Source: Bacillus sp. AZ43
GTDB lineage: Bacteria; Actinomycetota; Actinomycetes; Mycobacteriales; Geodermatophilaceae
DNA: 64,000 nucleotides
Assembly (NCBI GenBank): GCA_004570425.1
Contig: SPQJ01000014.1
Location: 1 to 64,000 of the forward strand
Reading direction: 5' to 3'
The notes below the pieces were generated by a model. The model was not told where the DNA came from. It did not search any database and saw only the letters and a list, made by a program, of their open reading frames with translations. Both the position numbers and the translations under genes were made by a program. Of this stretch, positions 10,010-18,624 are shown one piece after another; within the stretch, counting starts at the first letter, position 1; each line of letters begins with the position of its first letter.

Positions 10010-11605
10010 TCAGTGCGGCGGCATCCCCGCGGCCGCCTGCTCCTCGGCGAGTCGCTGCGCGCCCGACGTGGTCTTGAGCGCCTTCTCCTTGATGAAGAGG
10101 ACGACGACCAGCGCCAGCGCCGCCAGCGGCACCGCGATGAGGAACAGCTCCGCCGTGGCGTCGGCGTAGGCGTTCTGGATCAGCTCGCGCACCGGTGCCG
10201 GGAGCATCGACATGTCCGGCGCCGCCGCCTCGCCCGTGCCCTCGGCGGTGCCCAGGACGCTGAGGTCCTCGGCCACGCGGGTGGCCAGCAGCGCGCCGAG
10301 CACGCTCACGCCGATGGTCCCGCCCAGGCTGCGGAAGAACGAGACCACGGAGGTGGCCGCGCCCAGCTCGTGCGCCGGGACGTCGTTCTGCGCCGCGAGC
10401 ACCAGGTTCTGCATCAGCGCACCGACCCCGGCACCCAGGACGGCCATGAAGACGCCGAGCACCCACGGGGAGGTCTGCGCGTCGATGGTGGCGAACAGGG
10501 CGAACCCGACGGTCATCAGGATCGCGCCGCCGACCAGCCAGCCCTTCCACCGGCCGGTCTTGGTGATCAGGCCACCGGCGACGGTGGAGGACACCAGCAG
10601 ACCGCCGACCAGCGGCAGGGTCAGCAGACCGGACTCGGTCGGCGAGTAGCCGAGCGAGACCTGCAGGTACTGCGCCAGGAACACGGTGCCGCCGAACATC
10701 GCGACACCGACCAGGGCGCTGGCCAGCGTGGCCAGCGTGACGGTCCGGCTGCGGAAGATGTCGAGCGGGATGACCGGCTCGGGCACCTTCGACTCGACGA
10801 CCAGGGCCAGGCCGAGCAGGACGACGGTGCCGCCGACCATCAGCGCGGTCTCGGTGGAGAGCCAGTCGTACTTGTCACCGGCGAAGGTGACCCAGATCAG
10901 CAGCAGGCTCACGCCACCGGTGATCAGCAGGGCGCCCCACCAGTCGATGGCGGCCGTGCGACGCGGGACGGCCGGCAGCTTCAGCGTGCGCTGCACCAGG
11001 AGCATCGCCAGCAGGGTGAACGGCACGCCCAGCAGGAAGCACCAGCGCCAGCCCAGCCAGTCGGTGTCGACGATGACGCCACCGATCAGCGGGCCACCCA
11101 CCGTGGCGACGGCGAAGATCGCGCCGAAGACACCGGCGTAGCGGCCGAGCTCGCGCGGCGGGATCATCGCCGCCATCACGATCTGGACGAGGGCGGTGAG
11201 GCCGCCGGCGCCCATGCCCTGCAGCGCCCGGGCGACGATCAGCATCGTCGTGTCCTGCGAGAAGCCGGCGAGCAGCGAGCCGGCCACGAACAGTCCGAAG
11301 GACATCTGCAGGAGCAGCTTCTGGCTGAACAGGTCGGCCAGCTTGCCCCACAGCGGGACGGTGACGGTCATCGCCAGCAGCTCGGCGGTGACCACCCAGG
11401 TGTAGATCGACTGGCTGCCGCCGATCTCCGGGATGATCACGGGCAGGGCGTTGGACACGATGGTCGCGGCCAGGATGGCCACGAACATGCCCATGAACAG
11501 CCCGGAGAGCGCCTGGAGCACCTCGTTGCGCGTCATCGGCGCGACGACCGCGGGGTCCCCGCCGGGCGGGGTCGCCGCGGCGGCGGGTTCGACGGACGTG
11601 GACAC
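10010..11605 (-). CDS. MFS drug exporter, DHA2 (EmrB/QacA) 14-helix family
   Basis: A 531-residue proton-coupled multidrug exporter. It has about 14 hydrophobic helices and typical DHA2 motifs: motif A region WGKLADLFSQKLLLQ near residue 85, the helix-4 RALQGMGAGGLTALVQ motif near 130, and motif C-like LFAVATVGGPLIGG near 165. Helix 1 reads MGMFVAILAATIVSNALPVI as in EmrB/LfrA. A TetR-type repressor gene lies 50 bases upstream on the same strand, the usual layout for a substrate-inducible exporter. The substrate cannot be read from sequence. Confidence 0.9.
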   Translation of the reverse strand: MSTSVEPAAAATPPGGDPAVVAPMTRNEVLQALSGLFMGMFVAILAATIVSNALPVIIPEIGGSQSIYTWVVTAELLAMTVTVPLWGKLADLFSQKLLLQMSFGLFVAGSLLAGFSQDTTMLIVARALQGMGAGGLTALVQIVMAAMIPPRELGRYAGVFGAIFAVATVGGPLIGGVIVDTDWLGWRWCFLLGVPFTLLAMLLVQRTLKLPAVPRRTAAIDWWGALLITGGVSLLLIWVTFAGDKYDWLSTETALMVGGTVVLLGLALVVESKVPEPVIPLDIFRSRTVTLATLASALVGVAMFGGTVFLAQYLQVSLGYSPTESGLLTLPLVGGLLVSSTVAGGLITKTGRWKGWLVGGAILMTVGFALFATIDAQTSPWVLGVFMAVLGAGVGALMQNLVLAAQNDVPAHELGAATSVVSFFRSLGGTIGVSVLGALLATRVAEDLSVLGTAEGTGEAAAPDMSMLPAPVRELIQNAYADATAELFLIAVPLAALALVVVLFIKEKALKTTSGAQRLAEEQAAAGMPPH

Positions 11606-11655
11606 GGTTCTCCTCGAAGTGCTTCGGTTCCCGGACGGCGATCGGCCGCCGGGGG

Positions 11656-12264
11656 TCAGTGGGGGCGCGGCGAGGGCGCGCGCAGGCCCGCGGCCAGGAC
11701 GTCGACGGCGTCGTCGAACAGATCGGCCATGGACCTCGCCCCGCCCAGGGCGTGCCAGCGCCCGAGGCTCACCCGTACGGCGCAGCCCAGCGTGGCGGCC
11801 AGCAGCGCCGGGTAGAGGTCGCGGTCGGGATCCTGCCCGGTGCGCTCGGCGATCGCCACGGAGATTTCGCGTTCGCCGGCCGAGCCGAGCTCCATCACCC
11901 GCGGGAGGGCCTCGGGAGCGGCGGCGACCACCGCGAGCCGCTGGTGCCAGCCGGCGCGGTCGGCGTCCAGACCGGAGAGCTGCTCGCGCATGGCCCGGCG
12001 AGCCGCCTCCAGCGGAGGCAGCGCCGGGTCCTGGGCGCGCAGCCGCGGGCCGAACGTGGCGTCGGCGCCGCCCGGGCGGAGCAGGGCCTCCTCCTTGCCG
12101 GAGAAGTAGTTGAAGAAGGTGCGGTACGAGACGCCGGCCCGTGCCGCGATCTGCTCGACGGTGACCGCCGCCAGGCCGTGCTCCACGGCCAGCTCGAGAG
12201 TCGCCTTCGCCAGGGCCGCCCGGGTGTCCTGCTTCTTGCGCTCGCGCAGGCCGGGGACGGTCAC
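11656..12264 (-). CDS. TetR-family transcriptional repressor
   Basis: A 202-residue regulator with an N-terminal HTH (LAAVTVEQIAARAGVSYRTFFNYFSGKEEALL, about residues 25-56) typical of TetR proteins, and a variable helical C-terminal ligand pocket. GTG at 12264 (VTVPGLRERKK) was chosen; a TTG at 12300 would extend the protein through the likely operator. It precedes the DHA2 exporter and probably represses both itself and the exporter from the inverted repeat just upstream. The ligand is likely an exported drug-like compound (inference). Confidence 0.9.
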   Translation of the reverse strand: MTVPGLRERKKQDTRAALAKATLELAVEHGLAAVTVEQIAARAGVSYRTFFNYFSGKEEALLRPGGADATFGPRLRAQDPALPPLEAARRAMREQLSGLDADRAGWHQRLAVVAAAPEALPRVMELGSAGEREISVAIAERTGQDPDRDLYPALLAATLGCAVRVSLGRWHALGGARSMADLFDDAVDVLAAGLRAPSPRPH

Positions 12265-12285
12265 CGGACCACTACAGCAGGTTTC

Positions 12286-12317
12286 TTGCACACCATGCAA
12301 TCTTTCACGGTGTGCAA
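12286..12317. promoter_or_regulatory. Candidate TetR operator (inverted repeat)
   Basis: A perfect 9-bp inverted repeat, TTGCACACC at 12286-12294 and GGTGTGCAA at 12309-12317, separated by 14 bases, 22 bases upstream of the TetR start. A smaller TTGCA/TGCAA pair is nested at 12286-12300. The region is unusually AT-rich for this genome and also lies just beyond the end of the upstream crotonase gene. Confidence 0.6.
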
Positions 12318-12329
12318 CGCGTCACCGCG

Positions 12330-13094
12330 TCAGCGGCCGCGCCAGACGGGGGCGCGGCGCTCGGCGAACGCGGTGGAGCCCTCGCGGGCGTCCTCGGAGG
12401 CGAACACCGGCGCGACGATCTCGTCCTGCCGGGCCCAGGCCTCGTCCGGTGACCAGCCGGGGACCGACTGCACGATCCGCTTGGTGGCGGCCACGGCCAG
12501 CGGGCCGTTGGCGGCGATCCGCTCCGCCAGCTCCACGCCCGCCTCGACCGCCGACCCGTCGTCGACCACCCGGTTGACCAGACCGACCGCGGCGGCCCGT
12601 TCCGCGTCGATCGGGTCGCCGGTGAGCAGCAGCTCGAGCGCGACGGCCCGCGGCACCCGCTGCGGCAGCAGCAGGGCCGCCCCGCCGGCGGCCACCAGCG
12701 AGCGCTTCACCTCCGGGACGCCGAAGCGGGCGCCCCGCCCGGCGACCACGAGGTCGCAGGCGAGGACGAGCTCGAAGCCGCCCGCCAGCGCGCCACCCTC
12801 GACGGCGGCGACCAGCGGCTTGCGCGGCGGCGTGCGGGTGATCCCGCACAGCCCGCGCCCCTCGATGGCGGGGGTCTCCCCGCGGAGGAACGCCTTGAGG
12901 TCCATGCCCGCGGAGAAGAAGCCCCCAGCGCCGGTCAGGACGCCGGCCCGCAGGTCGGGGGAGGCGTCCAGCTCGTCGACGGCGGCAGCCACCTGCCGCG
13001 CCACCGCGGCGTCCAGGGCGTTCTTGGCGTGCGGGCGGTTGATCGTCACGACCTGCACGGCGCCTCGGCGCTCGACCAGCACCTCGTCGGCCAT
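12330..13094 (-). CDS. Enoyl-CoA hydratase/isomerase (crotonase family)
   Basis: A 254-residue crotonase-fold protein. Oxyanion-hole segments are visible: GAGGFFSAGMDLKAF near residue 57 and VEGGALAGGFELVLACDLVVA near 100, followed by ARFGVPEVKRSLVAAGGAALLLPQRV. The first catalytic Glu position of true hydratases reads AAGGAAL rather than the usual G-E pattern, so hydration of trans-2-enoyl-CoA is not assured; it may be an isomerase or another crotonase activity. It follows an SDR reductase on the same strand but a hairpin separates them. The ending ERRAPVWRGR is typical of actinobacterial crotonases. Confidence 0.85.
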   Translation of the reverse strand: MADEVLVERRGAVQVVTINRPHAKNALDAAVARQVAAAVDELDASPDLRAGVLTGAGGFFSAGMDLKAFLRGETPAIEGRGLCGITRTPPRKPLVAAVEGGALAGGFELVLACDLVVAGRGARFGVPEVKRSLVAAGGAALLLPQRVPRAVALELLLTGDPIDAERAAAVGLVNRVVDDGSAVEAGVELAERIAANGPLAVAATKRIVQSVPGWSPDEAWARQDEIVAPVFASEDAREGSTAFAERRAPVWRGR

Positions 13095-13118
13095 GGGCCC
13101 TCCTCCCGTCGCGGGTGA

Positions 13119-13148
13119 CGGGCCCGGCCACCGGGGTGGCCGGGCCCG
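13119..13148 (-). terminator. Terminator of the SDR reductase gene
   Basis: A perfect 13-bp inverted repeat (CGGGCCCGGCCAC and complement) with a 4-base loop, just after the SDR stop at 13154 and before the crotonase start. Confidence 0.65.
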
Positions 13149-13153
13149 GTGCG

Positions 13154-13921
13154 TCATGCCTTCGGGCCGCCGGCGGCGTAGACCACCTGGCCGGACACGA
13201 AGCCCGCGCCCTCGCTGACGAAGAACGACACCAGGTGGGCGATGTCCTCGGGCTGGCCGACGCGGGCCACCGGGATCTGCGAGGCGGCGCCCTTGATGAA
13301 GTCCTCGAACGGGATGCCCATGCGCTCGGCGGTCGCCTTGGTCATCTCGGTCTGGATGAAGCCGGGGGCGATGGCGTTGGCGGTGACGCCGAACTTGCCG
13401 AGCTCGATGGCCAGGGTCTTGGTGAAGCCCTGCAGGCCCGCCTTCGCCGTCGAGTAGTTGGCCTGGCCGCGGTTGCCCAGCGCCGAGACGCTGGACAGGT
13501 TCACGATCCGGCCCCACTTGGCCTCGATCATGTGCTTCTGCGCCGCCCGGGTCATCAGGAACGCGCCCCGCAGGTGCACGTTCATGACGACGTCCCAGTC
13601 GGTCTCGGTCATCTTGAACAGCATGTTGTCGCGGGTGACACCGGCGTTGTTGATCAGCACGGTGGGCGCACCCAGCTCGGTGGCGACCCGCTCGACGGCG
13701 GCCTCCACCTGCTCGCTGTCGCTGACGTCCGCGCCCACGGCCAGGGCCCGGCCGCCGGCCGCCTCGATGGCCTCCACGGTGCCCTTGGCCGAGGCCTCGT
13801 CCAGGTCGAGGACGGCGACGGCGAAGCCGTCCTGGGCCAGCCGGAGGGCGGTGGCCGCACCGATCCCTCGGGCCGCTCCGGTCACGATGGCCACGCGGGT
13901 GGCGGCGCTCGACTCGCTCAT
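13154..13921 (-). CDS. SDR 3-oxoacyl-ACP / acetoacetyl-CoA reductase
   Basis: A 255-residue classical short-chain dehydrogenase. It shows the TGAARGIG nucleotide motif (residues 14-21), NNAG (about 90), the catalytic Ser in NLSSVSA and the YSTAKAG Tyr/Lys pair near 155. The late segment GFIQTEMTKATAERMGIPFEDFIKGAASQIPVARVGQPEDIAHLVSFF resembles FabG4-like or PhaB-like 3-ketoacyl reductases rather than the housekeeping FabG, which is present separately at 42.7 kb. ATG at 13921 with GGGAAGA upstream was preferred to an adjacent TTG. NADPH use is inferred. It may work with the neighbouring crotonase in acyl-CoA metabolism. Confidence 0.88.
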   Translation of the reverse strand: MSESSAATRVAIVTGAARGIGAATALRLAQDGFAVAVLDLDEASAKGTVEAIEAAGGRALAVGADVSDSEQVEAAVERVATELGAPTVLINNAGVTRDNMLFKMTETDWDVVMNVHLRGAFLMTRAAQKHMIEAKWGRIVNLSSVSALGNRGQANYSTAKAGLQGFTKTLAIELGKFGVTANAIAPGFIQTEMTKATAERMGIPFEDFIKGAASQIPVARVGQPEDIAHLVSFFVSEGAGFVSGQVVYAAGGPKA

Positions 13922-14049
13922 CAATCTTCCCTTTCCGTCGGATGCCGGCCGTCACCGGCGGCGCGAAGGCCGCGCGGGGTGCCGGAAGCTGCGCCCGACA
14001 CGTTACGGCCGGGCCGTGCGGCCGCCGTCACATGGTCCGGCGGCCGACG

Positions 14050-14469
14050 TCAGGGCCAGATCGAGGCGACGATGATCGCCGCGACCGACAGCTGCACCGC
14101 GGCGCTGACCAGGCTGGCGGGGTGGAAGTCACGGTCGGTGAGGTGCGCGCCCAGCCGGCCGGGCGTGATCAGGTCGAGCACCAGGAAGGCGATCGACTGG
14201 AGGACGACGCCGAGCACGCCGAACACCACCGTGTAGAGCAGCGCCTCGCCGAAGCCGCTGGTGGCGTTGGTCCAGATGCTGGCGAAGACGATGGCGCCCT
14301 GGCCGAGGAAGCCGGCGGCCAGGGTCAGCCCGGCGTTGACCGAACGGTCCTCGTAGATGTGCCGCCCCAGGTGACCCGGGGTGAGCAGGTCGAGGGCGTA
14401 GAAGCCCAGGACCAGCAGCACGATGCCGACCCCGGTGTAGGCGGCGGCGTAGCCGATGCTCTCCAGCAC
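14050..14469 (-). CDS. DUF350-family membrane protein
   Basis: A 139-residue protein with four hydrophobic helices arranged as two similar halves. Each half has a loop of the form LDLLTPGHLGRHI (about residue 28) and LDLITPGRLGAHL (about 100), the internal repeat that marks DUF350/UPF0719 proteins. Its function is unknown; relatives sit in bacterial envelopes, sometimes near stress or polyamine genes. It is the last gene of a minus-strand run. Confidence 0.75.
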   Translation of the reverse strand: MLESIGYAAAYTGVGIVLLVLGFYALDLLTPGHLGRHIYEDRSVNAGLTLAAGFLGQGAIVFASIWTNATSGFGEALLYTVVFGVLGVVLQSIAFLVLDLITPGRLGAHLTDRDFHPASLVSAAVQLSVAAIIVASIWP

Positions 14470-14552
14470 GGGGTGGACCTCCGGGCGGTGTCGACGGGAA
14501 CGGGCTTGCCAGGTCTACCGCACGCGGCCCACCCGCGCACGGACCGGGTCGC

Positions 14553-14972
14553 TCAGGGCTCCCCCGGGTCGTCACCGCGGACGACGTCCACGCGGTCGAA
14601 ACCCTCCGCGAGGGTCGGTGGCACGAAGCGGGCCCGGGTGGCGAAGATCCCGACCGGCGGGACGCGGTCCCGACCGGTCCGGGCGTCGTTCCGGGCGAGC
14701 GAGACGTCCGCCGGGGTGTCCACCCAGACGGCGCGCACCGGCACGCCGGCCTCGCGCGCGGCGGCGACCAGCGGGGCGCGGTCGTCCGGGGCGGGGTTGG
14801 TGTTGTCGACGACGACGCTGCGGCCCGCCGCCAGCAGCTCGGCGACGACGCGGCGCTGCCGCGCCTCCCGGCGGCGGGCGCGCGGCCAGTGGTCCTTGCT
14901 GACCACGACGTGCGTGCCGGCGAGGTGCCCGGCGACCCAGGTGGACTTGCCGGCCCCCTGGAGCCCCACCAT
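14553..14972 (-). CDS. P-loop kinase, polynucleotide-kinase/zeta-like (AAA_33)
   Basis: A 139-residue small kinase. The Walker A motif GLQGAGKST is at residues 3-11, VVSKDHW follows the second strand, and a VVVDNTNP motif near residue 53 is the typical D-NTN box of T4 polynucleotide-kinase-like and AAA_33 proteins. A lid region with basic residues (LARNDARTGRDRVP) follows. The substrate may be a nucleic-acid end or a small molecule. It is shorter than most relatives (~150-180). ATG at 14972 begins almost directly at the P-loop strand, and no alternative start was found upstream in frame. Confidence 0.7.
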   Translation of the reverse strand: MVGLQGAGKSTWVAGHLAGTHVVVSKDHWPRARRREARQRRVVAELLAAGRSVVVDNTNPAPDDRAPLVAAAREAGVPVRAVWVDTPADVSLARNDARTGRDRVPPVGIFATRARFVPPTLAEGFDRVDVVRGDDPGEP

Positions 14973-15042
14973 GACGACGAGTTCGGCCCCCCTGCAGAGA
15001 CCCGCCGAGGTCCTCGGGGCGGAGGTGGACAGCGGGCCCTCC

Positions 15043-16263
15043 TCAGTCGGGGTCGCTCTCGGCCGGGGCGCCCACCGCCCGCCGCGGGTGGTGGAGCCGG
15101 CGGACCGACGCGAGGGCGGCGCGGCGGGCGTGCATGCGCCGCTTGGCCCGCATCGTCCGGGGCGCCCGGGGCTCCTCCCGCAGCAGCGCGTCCAGCCAGT
15201 GGCCCCGCGGGTCGACGTCGACCAGGAGGGCCTTGACCAGCAGCGTCAGCGGGATGGCGAGCAGCGCCCCCAGCGCCCCGAGTACCCACCCCCAGAACAG
15301 CAGGGCCAGGAAGGTGACGGTCATCGACAGGCCGACCGAGTCGCCCACGAAGCGCGGCTGGATCAGCGTCTGGACGACGAAGTTCAGCAGCGAGTAGACG
15401 ACGACGATCGCGATCAGCTCGCCCCAGCCGCCGGCGAGCAGCCCGAGCACGGCCGGGGGCACGACGCCCAGGACGAAGCCGATGTTCGGCACGTAGTTGG
15501 TGATGAAGGCGAGCAGGCCCCACAGCCCCGCGGCGGGGACGCCGATGATGGCCAGCGCGATCCAGTCGCCGATGGCCACGATGGCGCCGAAGACCGTGCT
15601 CACCAGCAGGTAGCTGCGGGTGCCCTGCGTGAACAGGGTCATGGCCACCGGCAGGTGCGGGCGGTCCTCCCCCACCAGCGCCATCCGGCGGGAGAAGCCG
15701 CTGGACTCGATGGCCATGAACACCAGGGCCGACAGCAGCAGCACGAGGGTGCTGGCCGCGCTGGTCAGGCGGCCGAGCAGGTCGGTGGCCAGGCCGACGA
15801 ACTGGCCGTAGTCGAGCTGGCGGACGAGATCGGACAGCTGCCCGGACACGATGCCGGCGTCGTTGAGGTCGTCGACGACGTCGCGGATGAGGAACTCCGC
15901 CCGGTCGGCGTAGTCGGGCAGCAGCGCCGCGAACTGCCCGACCGACACCACGAGCAGGGTCGCGAAGCCGAGGAGGACCGACCAGACGAGCAGGAGCAGG
16001 ACCGTCGTGGCGACCCAGCGCGGCACGCCGACCCGCAGCAGCCAGCTCTGCACGGGCGCGAGGGCGACGACGACGACGAGTGCGAGGAGGACCGGCGCGA
16101 CCAGCCAGGCCACCGCCCGCAGGCCGGCGACGGCGACCGTGGCCGCGGCCAGGCCCACGAGCAGCAGCAGCCAGCGCGGGATCCCGCCCGGTGCCGGCTG
16201 GGCCTCCACCGCGCCGGCGCCGCTGGGCGCTTCCGGGACCGGCACGTCCGGTACCGCCGCCAT
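15043..16263 (-). CDS. AI-2E family transporter (PerM/TqsA-like)
   Basis: A 406-residue membrane protein with about eight hydrophobic segments. The characteristic AI-2E pattern is seen: paired N-terminal helices, a soluble central region (DYADRAEFLIRDVVDDLNDAG), then the C-terminal cluster AAGLWGLLAFITNYVPNIGFVLGVVPP and FVGDSVGLSMTVTFLALLFWGWVLGALGALLAIPLTLLVKALL. Members are proposed exporters of autoinducer-2 or other small solutes, or Na+/Li+ antiporters. A second member is at 20.3 kb. The charged C-terminal tail (RAKRRMHARRAALASVRRLHHPRR) is cytoplasmic by inference. Confidence 0.85.
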   Translation of the reverse strand: MAAVPDVPVPEAPSGAGAVEAQPAPGGIPRWLLLLVGLAAATVAVAGLRAVAWLVAPVLLALVVVVALAPVQSWLLRVGVPRWVATTVLLLLVWSVLLGFATLLVVSVGQFAALLPDYADRAEFLIRDVVDDLNDAGIVSGQLSDLVRQLDYGQFVGLATDLLGRLTSAASTLVLLLSALVFMAIESSGFSRRMALVGEDRPHLPVAMTLFTQGTRSYLLVSTVFGAIVAIGDWIALAIIGVPAAGLWGLLAFITNYVPNIGFVLGVVPPAVLGLLAGGWGELIAIVVVYSLLNFVVQTLIQPRFVGDSVGLSMTVTFLALLFWGWVLGALGALLAIPLTLLVKALLVDVDPRGHWLDALLREEPRAPRTMRAKRRMHARRAALASVRRLHHPRRAVGAPAESDPD

Positions 16264-16327
16264 GCCGCCCCCTCCCCGGATCGCTTCCTCGTGTGCCTAC
16301 ACCGTGCTCCCGACCGGCGCGGGACGC

Positions 16328-16723
16328 CTACCGGGCGTCGAGCAGCTTGCCCATCTCCGGCAGCTCGAAGAAGGCGGCCGTCGCGCGGGCACTCGGCCCG
16401 CCCGCGTCGGGGTCGGCGCCGGCCGCGATCAGCCGGGTGACCGTCTCGGCCGACTGCTTGAACACCGCCGCGGCGAGCGCGGTCTGCCCGCGGTCGTTGG
16501 CCCGGGAGTGGTCGGCGCCGCGGTCCAGCAGGGCACCGACCGTCTCCGGGTGCCCGTGGTATGCGGCCAGGATGAGCAGCGTGTCGCCCTTGTCGTTGGT
16601 CAGGTTCACGGGCACACCGGCGTCGACGTAGGCCGCCAGCTCGTCCGTGTGACCGCCGCGGGCCAGGTCGAAGACCCGTCCGGCCAGTTCGATGACGCCG
16701 GGGTCGATCGGCTCGCCAGTCAC
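16328..16723 (-). CDS. Ankyrin-repeat protein
   Basis: A 131-residue protein made of about three ankyrin repeats: GHTDELAAYVDAGVPVNLTNDKGDTLLILAAYHG, HPETVGALLDRGADHSRANDRGQTALAAAVFK and SAETVTRLIAAGADPDAG. Ankyrin repeats mediate protein binding; the partner is unknown. No signal peptide. In other bacteria short ankyrin proteins are sometimes paired with catalase, but katA here is 8 kb away. GTG start at 16723. The upstream GNAT gene ends 10 bases earlier, so the two are probably cotranscribed. Confidence 0.8.
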   Translation of the reverse strand: MTGEPIDPGVIELAGRVFDLARGGHTDELAAYVDAGVPVNLTNDKGDTLLILAAYHGHPETVGALLDRGADHSRANDRGQTALAAAVFKQSAETVTRLIAAGADPDAGGPSARATAAFFELPEMGKLLDAR

Positions 16724-16732
16724 GTGCTCAGC

Positions 16733-17227
16733 CTAGGAGGGTTCGGGCAGCGAGAGCTTCATGCCCTCGTGCGACGCGACGAATCCGAGCCGCTCGTAGA
16801 AGCGTCGGGCATCGGTGCGCCCCTTGTCGGTGGTCAGCTGCACGAGGGCGCAGCCCCGGTCGCGCGCCTCGTCGACCGCCCACGTCATGAGCGCGGTCCC
16901 CAGCCCGGCGGAGCGGAGGTCGGCGCGGACGCGGACGCCCTCGACCTGGGCGCGCAGCGCGCCGCGGCGGGACAGCCCGGGGATGAACGACAGCTGCAGG
17001 GTGGCCACGACGTCGTCCCCGATGGCCGCCACCACCAGCAGCTGCCCCGGGTCGGCGTCGACCCGCTCGAAGGCGGCGCGGTAGGCGGGCTCGTCGGGGC
17101 CGGACTCGCGGGTGACGCCGATGGGGTCGTCCACCAGCAGGCCCACGATCGCGGGCAGGTCGTCCCCGGTGGCGCGGCGTACGGTCGCGGTCGCGCCGTC
17201 CAGGGTCAGGGTCGCGAGGATGTCCAC
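16733..17227 (-). CDS. GNAT-family N-acetyltransferase
   Basis: A 164-residue acetyl-CoA-dependent acyltransferase. Motif A is clear: VEGVRVRADLRSAGLGTALMTWAVDEARDRGC, with the R/Q-x-x-G-x-G/A pyrophosphate loop at RSAGLG near residue 107, followed by the motif B segment TDKGRTDARRFYERLGF. The substrate is unknown. GTG start. It lies within a tight minus-strand run between the dienelactone hydrolase and ankyrin genes. Confidence 0.85.
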   Translation of the reverse strand: MDILATLTLDGATATVRRATGDDLPAIVGLLVDDPIGVTRESGPDEPAYRAAFERVDADPGQLLVVAAIGDDVVATLQLSFIPGLSRRGALRAQVEGVRVRADLRSAGLGTALMTWAVDEARDRGCALVQLTTDKGRTDARRFYERLGFVASHEGMKLSLPEPS

Positions 17228-17243
17228 GCCGACAGTCTCGCGG

Positions 17244-17996
17244 TCAGCGCACCGCCACCCGGTCGGTGAGCGCCAGGACGTGCTCCCAGGCGTCGCGGCA
17301 GGCCTCGGACCACTCGCCGTGCGCGCGGTCGAAGAACGAGTGCGGCGCCCCGTCGTAGACGACGGTCCGCACGTCGGCCCCCGCGGCGCGCATCGTGTCG
17401 GCCAGCGCGAGCTGGTCGGCGACGGGGGTGGCGGCGTCGTCCCCGGCGATGAGCATCAGCGTCGGCCGGGAGGCCCGGGTGGCGGCGTCGCCGACGACGG
17501 AGGGCCGGCCGTAGAAACCCACGCAGCCGGCGATGTCGAGCTGGCCTCCCGACTGCCGCCAGGAGATGCTGCCGCCGAGGCAGAAGCCGACGGTGACCAC
17601 GGGGAGGTCGGCCCCGGCCCGCGCGCGCAGGTAGTCGACGGCGGCCGCGAGGTCGGCGTCGATGCCCTCCGGCGTCGCGGCCTCGACGTGCGGCCGCCAC
17701 GCGAAGTCGGCGCCCCGGACGCCCTGCTCGGCCGGTCCGGCCGTGCGGCCGAAGTAGTCGATGGCCACGGTCGGCAGGCCGGCCCGCGCGAACTCGTCGG
17801 CGAGCGCGACGTAGAAGGGGTGCAGGCCGCGGACGTCGGGCAGCAGCACGATCCCGGCCCCGCGTGGATCGGCCGGGGCGGCGTAGGCGGCGGAGAAGTC
17901 GGTGCCGTCCGCGGCCGTGAGGGTCAGCACGCCGCGTTCGGCAACGTCCCCGGTGCGCGGCGCGGCGGGCGGGCGGCTGTCGTGGTCGTGGCACAC
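17244..17996 (-). CDS. Dienelactone hydrolase-family alpha/beta hydrolase
   Basis: A 250-residue hydrolase. The nucleophile elbow is GFCLGG (Cys as nucleophile, about residue 138), as in dienelactone hydrolases, with the catalytic Asp in IAGDDAATPV and the His in GAPHSFFDR. The N-terminus begins MCHDHDSRP, a short His/Asp-rich leader. Family members open dienelactones in aromatic degradation, but many are general esterases. GTG start at 17996, 8 bases after the previous gene's stop. Confidence 0.85.
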   Translation of the reverse strand: MCHDHDSRPPAAPRTGDVAERGVLTLTAADGTDFSAAYAAPADPRGAGIVLLPDVRGLHPFYVALADEFARAGLPTVAIDYFGRTAGPAEQGVRGADFAWRPHVEAATPEGIDADLAAAVDYLRARAGADLPVVTVGFCLGGSISWRQSGGQLDIAGCVGFYGRPSVVGDAATRASRPTLMLIAGDDAATPVADQLALADTMRAAGADVRTVVYDGAPHSFFDRAHGEWSEACRDAWEHVLALTDRVAVR

Positions 17997-18003
17997 GGGC
18001 GGG

Positions 18004-18549
18004 TCAGCTGTCGGCGGCGGCGTCGGCCGGGCCCGGGTCCCCGCCGAAGATGCGGCCGGCCACCTCGCGGCGGGCGTCGGCGAGCCACTCGTGCTGCTTG
18101 TCGGCCTGCGCGATCAGCCGGTCGAGCAGCGCGGCGTCCAGCCGGCCGTCGACCGCGGCGATCTCCCGCAGCGTCTCGAAGCCGGCCCGCTTGGCCAGCA
18201 CCGCCGTCGCGATGAACTCGAACTCCACCAGGTCGCTGAGCGGCGAGCGGGACAGCACGTGGCCGTTGAGCTTGAGCCGGGAGAGCTTCTCCCCGACCCA
18301 GGAGCCCACCTGCTTGTACTGGCGCACCGGCAGCCCGAGCGCGGCCATCGAGGAGCGCACGCCGGCCCGTTCCTCGCGCAGCTCGTCGAGCAGCTGCTCC
18401 AGCCGCGCCTCGTACGGGGTGCCCCGGTGGACGCCGAGCATGCGGCTGACCAGCTCGATGCCCCCGGTGGCTGCGGCCAGGTGGTCGTTGCAGTAGATGC
18501 CGAGCAGTTCGGGGTTGCGGAGGGCACCGGCTGCGGACGACTGGGACAC
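18004..18549 (-). CDS. Conserved helical protein, possibly ferritin-like
   Basis: A 181-residue all-helical protein without a signal peptide or clear catalytic motif. Its helices carry regularly spaced acidic residues and histidines (NDHLAAATGGIELVSRMLG near residue 20, LVEFEFIATAVLAKRAGF near 100, QADKQHEWLADARREVAG near 150). This resembles the four-helix ferritin/rubrerythrin or tRNA-hydroxylase folds, but the metal-binding E-x-x-H pattern is not obvious, so this is a loose structural guess. GTG at 18549 was chosen because AGGAGG sits 4 bases upstream, and this shortens the longest open frame by 12 codons. Confidence 0.65.
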   Translation of the reverse strand: MSQSSAAGALRNPELLGIYCNDHLAAATGGIELVSRMLGVHRGTPYEARLEQLLDELREERAGVRSSMAALGLPVRQYKQVGSWVGEKLSRLKLNGHVLSRSPLSDLVEFEFIATAVLAKRAGFETLREIAAVDGRLDAALLDRLIAQADKQHEWLADARREVAGRIFGGDPGPADAAADS

Positions 18550-18624
18550 GGGGCCTCCTGGGGCGACGACGGGACTCCGCGCCATTCTCCCCGCCAGGTG
18601 ATCACCGCGCCCGGCGTGGAGCCC

